A DNA stretch of 64,000 nucleotides from Porodaedalea pini (taxonomy: Eukaryota > Basidiomycota > Agaricomycetes > Hymenochaetales > Hymenochaetaceae). Position numbers and translations under genes: made by a program. Under the pieces are notes generated by a model. The model was given only the letters and a program-made list of their open reading frames with translations. It did no database searches and was not told where the DNA came from. Of this stretch, positions 41,160 through 52,506 are shown one piece after another; the first letter of the stretch is position 1; every line of letters starts with the position of its first letter. The stretch spans positions 1 to 64,000 of the forward strand of contig NBAY01000065.1 of assembly GCA_002794775.1 (NCBI GenBank). The letters run 5' to 3'.

Positions 41160-42268
41160 GAGACGCGGTCCTAGGGCATCGCCCAGTGCGCGTTCGCGGC
41201 GTCCAACCACATGTGATGGGACCGGAGAGATTCACCCATGTTCGATTTGAATAGCATCGATCCTGTAATGATTTCGATACGAGAGTGAGTGCGGCGACGA
41301 AAGTGCGCCGCGGGCGAAGAAGCGGCAATGACAGAGGTGACAGCGGTGTGAGCGGTTTTGCAAGGATCTTACGACGCTTGTCATTAGACTGCCTTTGAGT
41401 CTGCATCTGCTGAGTGGATGGAAGCGAAGCGTCCATCTGGTAGACTGTCGGCACGCGCGATCTGTCGGAGGGGTCCATTGACGTCAGCTCTGTCAGAAAA
41501 CCGCAGGGGTTGGACGTGTCCGAAGAGGTATTCGCCTTTGACGAGAGAGACACCTCGCCTTCCCTCTTATCCAACTCCGGCTCGACCCGTCACCTTCCCC
41601 CGCACCGCCCCGATGTAGCAGAGCGCCGACTGCAGGACGCTACGTCTCGTGCGTGAACGGCGAGGCGAGTGCGATGCAACGCGTATGCGACGAAGTGCGC
41701 AAGCGTATTCGGTATCACTGGTGCCCCTCTTGATCCTGCCATTGCGGTAGCGGGGGGCACGCAAGACGACTGCGGTCGAGGACGATGTGGAAGAGGTGGA
41801 GGACGACGGAGGAAGGATCTCGGGGCAGTTGAAGGTATGGCTGACGAAGCGCGCACAGAGCTTGCTGGTGTCTTCGTGCCCGTAGTAAGTGGCGACTGCC
41901 GGTGGGGGTGCTGCCGGCGCGGGGTGGTGCGAGTGGTGTGCGCGCGGGACTGCCGATGACTGTTTTTTGTCGAACGTTTTCGGCGCGGTCGGAGGAAAAA
42001 AAACGCGATAGAGAAAAAGACACCGATCAACAGCCGCTCATCACTCAATTATCAGAGATCGGGGGGAAAGAGGGGGGACGCTTACAGAACTCGAGGTAGA
42101 TGCTGCGGCAGCGGCGGACGCAGAAGACGATTTCGCAGGTGGAGGCGGGGCGTACGTCGCGCGGTGCACGCGCCGGAAGGGCGAGTGGTTCGAGCTGGCA
42201 CTCGATGATGATATCGAATGCTGATGCGGATGGGGGTGGGGATGGCGCGGGGCGTGGACGGTGGCCAT
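41160..42268 (-). pseudogene. Pas1/Pcl-type cyclin, longer copy, E2 left arm
   Basis: MATVHAPRHPHPHPH start, intron, TYYGHEDTSKLCARFVSHTF, LAHFVAYALHRTRL, SVLQSALCYIGAVRGKV, then LDKREGEVSLSSK and a late cyclin-box segment RRTFVAALTLVSKSLQDRCY. The junction GAGCCGG-AGTTGGATAAGAG is continuous here, whereas E1 carries XPB at exactly this point. Several frame changes; a dead copy. Confidence 0.75.
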
Positions 42269-42536
42269 ATTCGCTGCGGCGGGCTCTCTGGCTCTAGGCG
42301 TTGACGAGCGTCTGTGAGCGTCAAAGGACAGGTGGAGTTGATGCGTGAGAAGAGGTCGCTACGAATGTTTTGATTGGAACGAGATCCTTCTCGGACACAA
42401 CGGTTGCGTCGCGTTCGCCGAAGTGCGCAGTGAGAAAGGCAGATGAGAAAACGGCTGACGTCGATGTTGAGGCGTGTGGAACATTGGCGGGGGCAGAAGG
42501 AAGAGGTGAGGAATGCGTCCCAGGTGAACAGGGCGA

Positions 42537-42860
42537 GGGAAGTTGAACCGCTCGACGGTTTCGGTAGATGTCGCCAGTCCCTCCCTGCCTGACAATGACG
42601 AGAGAGAGGACAGCGACGTTGCGACCGATGATGCAGCCACGGGCCGGCTTGCACTTTCTCACCAGTGCGGCAGAGACGGTAGCAAGAGTGACCAGCAGAA
42701 AGGAGAAGGCGAGCAGTTAGGAATGAGTACACCCTGCTTCATCGGGAAGTCCTGCTCGTCGTTTCCGCCAGAGACGCGGAAGACGTGGCCCTTGAACTCA
42801 TCACCGAGCAAGTCGCTGGGGACACCTGGGACATCTTCTTGCCGTGGAAAATGCGGTAAC
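42537..42860 (-). pseudogene. eS6 fragment, outer part, E2 left arm
   Basis: [34 protein letters not shown] and [19 protein letters not shown], in shifted frames. Longer than in E1. It stops at GGTAACGAC, where the Hsp90 piece begins. Confidence 0.8.
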
Positions 42861-43950
42861 GACCACCTCGCTATGAAGCACTTCTCGGTAGAAGGTCAGC
42901 TCGAATTCAAGGCTATTCTCTACATTCCGAAGCGGTGAGTCTCCTTGCTGGCCTTGCTATGAACCTGTTTCTGACGTCTCTTTTAGCGCACCGTTCGACC
43001 TCTTCGAGTCCAAGAAGAAGCGTAACAACATTAAGCTCTACGTCCGCCCCGTCTTCATTATGGACGACTGCGAGGATCTCATCCCCGAGTACCTTAACTT
43101 CGTCAAGGGTATCGTCGACTCTGAAGATCTCCCGCTCAACATCTCGCGTGAGACGCTCCAGCAGAACAAGATTCTCAAGGTCATCCGCAAGAACATCGTG
43201 AAGAAGTGCCTCGACCTCATCCAGGAGATCTCGGAGGACAAGGACAATTTCAAGAAGTTCTACGAGGCGTTCGGCAAGAGCCTCAAGCTTGGTATCCACG
43301 AGGATGCGCAGAACCGCAGCAAGCTCGCCGAGTTCCTCCGCTTCTACTCGACGAAGTCGACTGAGGAGCAGGTCTCGCTGAAAAAGGGTACGTGTTCAAG
43401 CGGCGGCCCTGTTCCATTATTTGGTTACTGACAGCTTACCGCAGACTACATCACGCGGATGCCTGAGATTCAGAAGTCCATCTACTACCTCACTGGCGAG
43501 TCGCTCAATGCCGTCAAGGACTCTCCCTTCCTTGAGGTTCTCAAGAAGAAGGGCTTCGAGGTACTCCTGCTTGTTGACCCGATCGACGAGTACGCCGTCA
43601 CTCAGCTCAAGGAGTTCGACGGTCACAAGCTCGTGTGCGTGTCGAAGGAGGGTCTGGAGCTCGAGGAGACCGAAGAGGAGAAGAAGGAGCGCGAGAGTGA
43701 GGCCTCGCAGTTCGAGGAGCTCTGCAAGGTCGTCAAGGATGCGCTCGGCGACAAGGTCGAGAAGGTCGTCATCTCGAACCGCGTCGCCGACTCACCATGT
43801 GTGCTTGTCACCGGCCAGTTCGGCTGGTCCGCAAATATGGAGCGCATCATGAAGGCGCAGGCGCTTCGCGACTCGTCAATGTCATCGTACATGGCGTCGA
43901 AGAAGACGCTTGAGTTTAACCCGCACAACGCGATCATCAAGGTCCTTCGA
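42861..43950 (+). pseudogene. Hsp90 middle/C-terminal fragment, E2 left arm
   Basis: Hsp90 is an ATP-dependent chaperone. This piece starts [20 protein letters not shown] and continues through [60 protein letters not shown] and [20 protein letters not shown], ending [12 protein letters not shown]. Two introns (about 42936-42986 and 43387-43444) are retained with intact splice signals, and the exons are open, unlike older cargo. The N-terminal ATPase domain and the C-terminal end are missing, so no chaperone activity is expected. It lies inside the eS6 remnant, opposite in strand. Confidence 0.92.
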
Positions 43951-44801
43951 TGTTGATCGTCTTTTGCTGGCCCATCGCCAGGTCAGCGATGTCGACACTT
44001 CATGGCCGGTGGTGTCTTGAGGAGCTCGTCGTGTTCTGTCCCTTCAGGCAAGCAAAAAAAATGATGAAAAGTAATTATTAGTATATTCAAATAGTTTTTA
44101 TGATTATTTTTTTTGCTTACCTTGAGTGTGTGGCCGGTGGGACAGCCGTGCTCGTCGTCGATGGTGAAGACGAAACGACACGAACAACGACGACGCGTTG
44201 GTTGTGTTGCCTAATTTGGCCGATCGCCGCGTCTCAAACAAGCAATCAAAGCATTCCGATTCTTTCGGAAATCTCGAAAGTCTCAGCTGTTGGCCTCAAA
44301 CAAATTCTACGGACGCGTTTAAAAATACAAAAAAATACGGAATAGTTTTATTATGTATGTATCTCTATCATAGCCAATAATTACGCGTCAAACGCGTTTT
44401 TTTATGGAGTAATAAATACAACAGTAATCTTGACATGCAGCACCAGGCCTCCAGAAGCATACACAAAAGTACAATATACCCTGAAAGGCCTGGCACCTAT
44501 TCTATCATGAAGTAAGTGATACATTTTGTATGCATGCAAGGTTTCAAGCCAATCAGACATGAACTGACTTCATAATAGAGAAGGAGGTGGTTTCATGAGA
44601 TCTTCTGAATCTGAGTGTTTTGTATATCCTGTTCCCACTTTCTACTTTGATGGCACATAAAATATTAAGCATATCCAGAATGGATATGTCTATGTTTCTG
44701 TAAGTTTACAAGTTTCCAGCCTCAGTGGTTGGAGCTGGGTGAATTGAAAAACATCGAAAAGCATGGTTTTTAGAAGTTCAGAGAAAGCATATATTCATGT
44801 T
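43951..44801. other. eS6 N-terminal stub and conserved inner arm region, E2 left
   Basis: The first 50 bases continue the interrupted eS6 (reverse strand GDGPAKDDQ in a shifted frame). The remainder resembles E1 8700-9487, with ACGCGT motifs and the same arm end ATATATTCATGTT. Confidence 0.65.
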
Positions 44802-45120
44802 TTTAGTTGGTTCACAGTATGAGAAGCTCAACAAAATTAGTTATTTGTATTTAAGTATGCTGCAAGAAAGATATCCAGTCCTTAGTTTTGTGGGTGAGGA
44901 AAAAGTTCGGAATTGGGAGTGAAATGAGAGGTGATACAGTTCATGTTTTGTGAAACTCGACACAAATCCAAGAAACACAGAGCAGTTTTGCATGTATTTC
45001 CTCTGCCCCTTCAGAACTTTCCTCTAACTCCGAGATCTAGCACCTGATTACATTTATTGTAGTCATATAAAGTACTAATATCTATTTTATAGAGCTTCCT
45101 GAGGTTTGGAATAAAGCAAC
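44802..45120. other. E2 central loop (319 bases)
   Basis: Non-palindromic and without coding. Closely related to the E1 loop read on the opposite strand. Confidence 0.8.
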
Positions 45121-45971
45121 AACATGAATATATGCTTTCTCTGAACTTCTAAAAACCATGCTTTTCGATGTTTTTCAATTCACCCAGCTCCAACCACTGA
45201 GGCTGGAAACTTGTAAACTTACAGAAACATAGACATATCCATTCTGGATATGCTTAATATTTTATGTGCCATCAAAGTAGAAAGTGGGAACAGGATATAC
45301 AAAACACTCAGATTCAGAAGATCTCATGAAACCACCTCCTTCTCTATTATGAAGTCAGTTCATGTCTGATTGGCTTGAAACCTTGCATGCATACAAAATG
45401 TATCACTTACTTCATGATAGAATAGGTGCCAGGCCTTTCAGGGTATATTGTACTTTTGTGTATGCTTCTGGAGGCCTGGTGCTGCATGTCAAGATTACTG
45501 TTGTATTTATTACTCCATAAAAAAACGCGTTTGACGCGTAATTATTGGCTATGATAGAGATACATACATAATAAAACTATTCCGTATTTTTTTGTATTTT
45601 TAAACGCGTCCGTAGAATTTGTTTGAGGCCAACAGCTGAGACTTTCGAGATTTCCGAAAGAATCGGAATGCTTTGATTGCTTGTTTGAGACGCGGCGATC
45701 GGCCAAATTAGGCAACACAACCAACGCGTCGTCGTTGTTCGTGTCGTTTCGTCTTCACCATCGACGACGAGCACGGCTGTCCCACCGGCCACACACTCAA
45801 GGTAAGCAAAAAAAATAATCATAAAAACTATTTGAATATACTAATAATTACTTTTCATCATTTTTTTTGCTTGCCTGAAGGGACAGAACACGACGAGCTC
45901 CTCAAGACACCACCGGCCATGAAGTGTCGACATCGCTGACCTGGCGATGGGCCAGCAAAAGACGATCAACA
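45121..45971. other. Inner arm region, E2 right
   Basis: Mirror of 43951-44801. Confidence 0.65.
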
Positions 45972-47061
45972 TCGAAGGACCTTGATGATCGCGTTGTGCG
46001 GGTTAAACTCAAGCGTCTTCTTCGACGCCATGTACGATGACATTGACGAGTCGCGAAGCGCCTGCGCCTTCATGATGCGCTCCATATTTGCGGACCAGCC
46101 GAACTGGCCGGTGACAAGCACACATGGTGAGTCGGCGACGCGGTTCGAGATGACGACCTTCTCGACCTTGTCGCCGAGCGCATCCTTGACGACCTTGCAG
46201 AGCTCCTCGAACTGCGAGGCCTCACTCTCGCGCTCCTTCTTCTCCTCTTCGGTCTCCTCGAGCTCCAGACCCTCCTTCGACACGCACACGAGCTTGTGAC
46301 CGTCGAACTCCTTGAGCTGAGTGACGGCGTACTCGTCGATCGGGTCAACAAGCAGGAGTACCTCGAAGCCCTTCTTCTTGAGAACCTCAAGGAAGGGAGA
46401 GTCCTTGACGGCATTGAGCGACTCGCCAGTGAGGTAGTAGATGGACTTCTGAATCTCAGGCATCCGCGTGATGTAGTCTGCGGTAAGCTGTCAGTAACCA
46501 AATAATGGAACAGGGCCGCCGCTTGAACACGTACCCTTTTTCAGCGAGACCTGCTCCTCAGTCGACTTCGTCGAGTAGAAGCGGAGGAACTCGGCGAGCT
46601 TGCTGCGGTTCTGCGCATCCTCGTGGATACCAAGCTTGAGGCTCTTGCCGAACGCCTCGTAGAACTTCTTGAAATTGTCCTTGTCCTCCGAGATCTCCTG
46701 GATGAGGTCGAGGCACTTCTTCACGATGTTCTTGCGGATGACCTTGAGAATCTTGTTCTGCTGGAGCGTCTCACGCGAGATGTTGAGCGGGAGATCTTCA
46801 GAGTCGACGATACCCTTGACGAAGTTAAGGTACTCGGGGATGAGATCCTCGCAGTCGTCCATAATGAAGACGGGGCGGACGTAGAGCTTAATGTTGTTAC
46901 GCTTCTTCTTGGACTCGAAGAGGTCGAACGGTGCGCTAAAAGAGACGTCAGAAACAGGTTCATAGCAAGGCCAGCAAGGAGACTCACCGCTTCGGAATGT
47001 AGAGAATAGCCTTGAATTCGAGCTGACCTTCTACCGAGAAGTGCTTCATAGCGAGGTGGTC
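45972..47061 (-). pseudogene. Hsp90 middle/C-terminal fragment, E2 right arm
   Basis: Exact mirror of the left copy, with the same introns and junctions. Two identical copies at mirrored sites imply that the arms were made from one another after Hsp90 was acquired. Confidence 0.92.
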
Positions 47062-47385
47062 GTTACCGCATTTTCCACGGCAAGAAGATGTCCCAGGTGT
47101 CCCCAGCGACTTGCTCGGTGATGAGTTCAAGGGCCACGTCTTCCGCGTCTCTGGCGGAAACGACGAGCAGGACTTCCCGATGAAGCAGGGTGTACTCATT
47201 CCTAACTGCTCGCCTTCTCCTTTCTGCTGGTCACTCTTGCTACCGTCTCTGCCGCACTGGTGAGAAAGTGCAAGCCGGCCCGTGGCTGCATCATCGGTCG
47301 CAACGTCGCTGTCCTCTCTCTCGTCATTGTCAGGCAGGGAGGGACTGGCGACATCTACCGAAACCGTCGAGCGGTTCAACTTCCC
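47062..47385 (+). pseudogene. eS6 fragment, outer part, E2 right arm
   Basis: Mirror of 42537-42860. Confidence 0.8.
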
Positions 47386-47653
47386 TCGCCCTGTTCACCT
47401 GGGACGCATTCCTCACCTCTTCCTTCTGCCCCCGCCAATGTTCCACACGCCTCAACATCGACGTCAGCCGTTTTCTCATCTGCCTTTCTCACTGCGCACT
47501 TCGGCGAACGCGACGCAACCGTTGTGTCCGAGAAGGATCTCGTTCCAATCAAAACATTCGTAGCGACCTCTTCTCACGCATCAACTCCACCTGTCCTTTG
47601 ACGCTCACAGACGCTCGTCAACGCCTAGAGCCAGAGAGCCCGCCGCAGCGAAT
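47386..47653 (+). other. Unidentified captured segment, E2 right arm
   Basis: Matches E1 10851-11129 (HFGERDATVVSEKDLVPIK frame). Its mirror is 42269-42536. Not assigned. Confidence 0.35.
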
Positions 47654-48762
47654 ATGGCCACCGTCCACGCCCCGCGCCATCCCCACCCCCATCCGCATCA
47701 GCATTCGATATCATCATCGAGTGCCAGCTCGAACCACTCGCCCTTCCGGCGCGTGCACCGCGCGACGTACGCCCCGCCTCCACCTGCGAAATCGTCTTCT
47801 GCGTCCGCCGCTGCCGCAGCATCTACCTCGAGTTCTGTAAGCGTCCCCCCTCTTTCCCCCCGATCTCTGATAATTGAGTGATGAGCGGCTGTTGATCGGT
47901 GTCTTTTTCTCTATCGCGTTTTTTTTCCTCCGACCGCGCCGAAAACGTTCGACAAAAAACAGTCATCGGCAGTCCCGCGCGCACACCACTCGCACCACCC
48001 CGCGCCGGCAGCACCCCCACCGGCAGTCGCCACTTACTACGGGCACGAAGACACCAGCAAGCTCTGTGCGCGCTTCGTCAGCCATACCTTCAACTGCCCC
48101 GAGATCCTTCCTCCGTCGTCCTCCACCTCTTCCACATCGTCCTCGACCGCAGTCGTCTTGCGTGCCCCCCGCTACCGCAATGGCAGGATCAAGAGGGGCA
48201 CCAGTGATACCGAATACGCTTGCGCACTTCGTCGCATACGCGTTGCATCGCACTCGCCTCGCCGTTCACGCACGAGACGTAGCGTCCTGCAGTCGGCGCT
48301 CTGCTACATCGGGGCGGTGCGGGGGAAGGTGACGGGTCGAGCCGGAGTTGGATAAGAGGGAAGGCGAGGTGTCTCTCTCGTCAAAGGCGAATACCTCTTC
48401 GGACACGTCCAACCCCTGCGGTTTTCTGACAGAGCTGACGTCAATGGACCCCTCCGACAGATCGCGCGTGCCGACAGTCTACCAGATGGACGCTTCGCTT
48501 CCATCCACTCAGCAGATGCAGACTCAAAGGCAGTCTAATGACAAGCGTCGTAAGATCCTTGCAAAACCGCTCACACCGCTGTCACCTCTGTCATTGCCGC
48601 TTCTTCGCCCGCGGCGCACTTTCGTCGCCGCACTCACTCTCGTATCGAAATCATTACAGGATCGATGCTATTCAAATCGAACATGGGTGAATCTCTCCGG
48701 TCCCATCACATGTGGTTGGACGCCGCGAACGCGCACTGGGCGATGCCCTAGGACCGCGTCTC
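47654..48762 (+). pseudogene. Pas1/Pcl-type cyclin, longer copy, E2 right arm
   Basis: Mirror of 41160-42268. Confidence 0.75.
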
Positions 48763-49081
48763 TGGGTCGGCAAGAGTACTACGCCGCCGCAGGAAGAGCA
48801 GTCACGCGGCATGCAACACATGAAAAGCTAGGGTGCAAGCGCATTTGGATCGTCTCCGGTTTCTGCAGTGCACAACGTGATGCACTTCCCGAGTCCACCC
48901 TTGTCAGATGCAGGCGCAAGCCCGGAGTTTGGTCATGTGAGGACGAAGGCAGGCATGGCAAACAGGGCACTTAGATGTGCTGCGACGCTGCCAGATGACG
49001 CGGCCGTGCATCTATCCCAGAGCGTCACATCGACATCACCATCACCATGCAGAAGAACCAGGTCCAGACTGTGAGGAAGAC

Positions 49082-50128
49082 ACGCTACTTTTGCTCTAGC
49101 TGCGTCTCATTGAGCCGGCTTTCAAGTGGGAAGTGCTGCCTAACCTTATTGCGCACGACCCTTACTTCAGCAGCTGGAACCAGACGATCTTCGGCAATGC
49201 CTCTGATTGAAAGGCCATGGACCCTGTCCCGTATTTCATGGATGGTGCCAGTGGTATGCTTGATGCCTGCCGTCAAGTCAAAGAGTGCATAAGGCCTTTG
49301 CGTATGTCTACCGCATGACGAACGATTCATTGTGAGTTGACCGTACCTGGCTAGAGCTCCAGGTTTGGCTCATTATATAATTTGCATCCTCATACATGCT
49401 GATATGTTGTACTTGCAGAATGCTGCTGGCAATGGCTCGACCTCATGGGATCCCGCTGTTGACAGGTGGAGTCCTGCTCATTTTCTTGACACTGCTGAAA
49501 TGTCCGCCGCTTTTGGTATTGCTTACAACTAGCTTTACGACATGTGGGCTGATGACAAGAAGGAGATGATCTGGTCCACTTTGAACCAGTATGGTCTGTC
49601 CCTTGGCATTGCTGCTCTGGCACAGGGCACGAATGGCTGGTGGTCAGATGCTGATATTAAGGGTAACTGGAACTGTGTTTGCAATGGTGGTCTCACTTTG
49701 GCATCTCTCACCATCCTTAGTGATGACATGACTGGAAACACAGTGCAGCTTCTTCCTCTTACTGTTGCGAATGCGAAGGAGAACTGCTTTGCTGTCTCAG
49801 ATGATGGTTTGTGGGTGGAGACAGCAAACTAAAAAACTATTGGTACTTCGGAATGACTGGCTAGTCTGAGATGACCTCTTCGCTTGTGTCAGCAACTGGT
49901 TCGGAGTTCGGCATGTTCAGTAACAACCCAAACTTGAACCTCAGTGGTTTTTTGCACATGTATATTCAGGGTGTGACTTTGCTTTTCAACTACAGTGACC
50001 ATGGCCCCAACAAGTACACTGCTACCATGAACTCGCTCATTTTCCTGGCGGATCAGTCCAACTCCCCAAGCTATGCTCTGTACCAACATGATCAGTATGA
50101 TGCTGCTGACCCTTGGAGCATGTTCTAG
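49082..50128 (+). pseudogene. Heparinase II/III-like remnant, E2 right arm
   Basis: Mirror of 39794-40840, with the same stops and insertion. Confidence 0.8.
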
Positions 50129-50422
50129 TATGGTCATTGTAGCTCACCAACATGCAGTGCTCAGTGCACAGCAAACATTACTTTCTTTTGCTTTCACATC
50201 AAACAACATTGTCATCTGACCTGCAGTGGCTTGCAGTGTATTGATTGGTCTTCAGAGCAAGGCAGCTAAGATTCAGAGCCTATAGTAAAATGATTGAGAA
50301 ATTCTCCATAGAATATTCAAGACTTCTATTCTAGACCCATTTGATTTTCATGACATAACAGTTTTTACTTCTCAAAAAACGAAAAAAAAAATCTTAGGCA
50401 GAAATTAAAAAAGATAATAAGT

Positions 50423-50835
50423 AGCTAGGCACACCCAACTGGGTATTCCCAAATAGTTGGGAGTGCCCAACTGGGTGTACCCAGATGGTTGGGAGTGCCC
50501 AACTGGGCATACCCAGATGGTTGGGAGTGCCCAACTGGGCATACCCAGATGGTTGGGAGTGCCCAACTGGGCATACCCAAATAATTGGGAGTGCCCAACT
50601 GGGCGTACCCAAATAATTGGGAGTGCCCAACTGGGCATGCCCAAATAATTAGGAGTGCCCAACTGGGCATACCCAAATAATTAGGAGTGTCCAACTGGGC
50701 ATGCCCAAATAATTGGGAGTGCCCAACTGGGCATACCCAAATAATTGGAAGTGCCCAACTGGGCATACCCAATGTATCTGGGAATACCTAGCTAGACACT
50801 CTCAAATGTTTTAGGCACATCCAACTGGACACCTC
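50423..50835. repeat. E2 inner tandem array, right copy
   Basis: Mirror of 39088-39500. Unlike E1, the array length is the same in both arms. Confidence 0.88.
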
Positions 50836-50942
50836 CAAATCTTTGTATATACCTAAGATATCTAGGCTCTCTCAGTCAGGCTCTCCTTTTCATCTCAGTA
50901 GTATCTAATCTTATTTCTCTTTGCAGTAATAAATTGATCCTA

Positions 50943-51469
50943 TGTAGAAGGCACCTAGATAGTGCCAACACTTGAGCCCACAAGACAGACAGGACAAAAC
51001 AATATTTGTTGCTGTCAGAGAGACTGAGGCAACAAAGGCATCAGAAAGGGTTCAAATAGGAAGGATTATATAATATGAACTATACAGTACCAGTCTGAAA
51101 GGAATCTGTTGAGAATTACTCTCAGAATGCATAAATCTTTAGTATATGTCTGCCAAAGGATCACTTGACTCAGTGCAAGTGCATATGAGCTTTGAATGAG
51201 TTCATATTAGCTTTGGATGGGTTGGGGAGTGAAGGGAATATGAAAAGAATATAAATAGAATATAATGTGCTATGCTCCAAATGTCCAGAGGCTATGCTGC
51301 CACCAAGTTTCAGGCTCAGACTCAGTGCAGTCATGGTATGGATGTATGGTGGCCTTCTGGAGTTTGTGCATCTTGGAATATCAGCAGCTCAGTACCTCAG
51401 AGTCATGACATGATGTCCAGCCAGTTGATGTTAAGTCAGATGTGGTAAAAATGCTCTGGTGGGCTTACA
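50943..51469. repeat. LTR piece in the E2 right arm
   Basis: Mirror of 38454-38980; related to the solo LTR at 31222-31862. Confidence 0.65.
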
Positions 51470-51905
51470 GAAGCTGCTCAATTTGAGAATGAATGTAGAG
51501 CTCAAGAATCAACCATGAGGTTCTAGCTTGATTGTTATGACCTAAGGGAGAAGAAAGTTTTAGCAATAGAATTGAGATTTGAACTTTGAAGTAGAATGAA
51601 GTCCTAAATAAAATAAATAAAATTTGAGCTTGATTGAGGTCAAGATACATTCAAAACTGAGCTCAAAGCTTAATCAAACAACTTGCTATTTGCACTTGAC
51701 AATGGGTATTCTGCAATAGCAAGCTCAGATGTCAATATAATTGACTTTCATACTTTATAATGTCTACAAGCTATATACAGAGCTTAAAATAGCAGATGCA
51801 CATTCAGCATGCAACCTATATTTATATATGCATCTATGAAGCCATTAGAAGTATACAGCTGAAGAAGAAAATAAAAAAATAAAAGGGGAGGGAGGGATGA
51901 TTTTC

Positions 51906-51948
51906 TGGGTGTGCCCAAAAGTCCCCCAGACAGTCAGTGACAGTGACA
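51906..51948 (-). promoter_or_regulatory. 43-base conserved block (E2 right)
   Basis: Reverse complement of 37975-38017, unchanged. Confidence 0.65.
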
Positions 51949-52172
51949 TATCTGGGTACTCCCAGGGCATGCCCACCTGGGTACACCCAAAAAATTGGGC
52001 ATGCCCATATGGGCACACCCAGAAAATTGGGCATGCCCACCTAGGAACATTGGGGAGGCCCAGTTGGGAGTGCCCTAGAAACTGGGTAGGCCCAATTTTC
52101 CCACAGTAATTACAATTAGGTATACCCAGCTCACACCCACTGGGTGCACCCAGGAAATTGGGTACACCCAAA
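51949..52172. repeat. E2 outer array, right copy
   Basis: Mirror of 37751-37974. Confidence 0.75.
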
Positions 52173-52248
52173 CCTGACCCCTAATAGGCTAATTATCTGT
52201 GTGTAAGAATTAGCCTAATAGGTCTACTTTTAGGGGTAGCCTGAAGTG
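52173..52248 (-). repeat. E2 right terminus
   Basis: Ends GGGGTAGCCTGAAGTG; mirror of the left terminus. Confidence 0.8.
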
Positions 52249-52256
52249 ATCAAGGA
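52249..52256 (+). repeat. E2 target-site duplication, right
   Basis: ATCAAGGA, identical to 37667-37674. Confidence 0.9.
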
Positions 52257-52506
52257 CGCCGTATCCAGACGCAACTTCTGCTGTGCTATGCCACGTGTAC
52301 AAGACACATTTAAGACTATTCTTGCCTGTCCTCAACCTATCCAACATATCTACGTGAGAACTAATGGAGAACTCCATGTATCAGATTTTTATAGTCGACA
52401 CCTCACTCTATTGCATATAATAGTGCATTGTAAATAAAAGCTCAATTTCAGCCGAGCACAAGACTGCATATTACAGAAAACGATCTCGTCTTGTGAATAG
52501 TGAAGC

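Larger units (their letters stand above)
37675..52248. mobile_element. E2: giant palindromic (foldback) element with host gene fragments
   Basis: Left arm 37675-44801, loop 44802-45120, right arm 45121-52248. Paired positions sum to 89922 or 89923, so the arms differ by essentially one base in length, and all inspected frames are the same in both. The ends CACTTCAGGCTACCCC and reverse are flanked by an exact 8-base duplication. The cargo from centre outward is eS6 with an embedded Hsp90 piece, a cyclin, and a heparinase II/III-like remnant, then tandem arrays and an LTR piece. No transposase. It sits in the convergent gap between two cassette-2 kinase genes, leaving both open. Near-identity of arms implies recent formation or strong arm conversion. 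Confidence 0.9.

Noticed and set aside
43060..43956. A functional Hsp90 gene
   Set aside because: Exons are open but the N-terminal ATPase domain and the C-terminal end are absent and the piece sits inside a broken eS6 gene.
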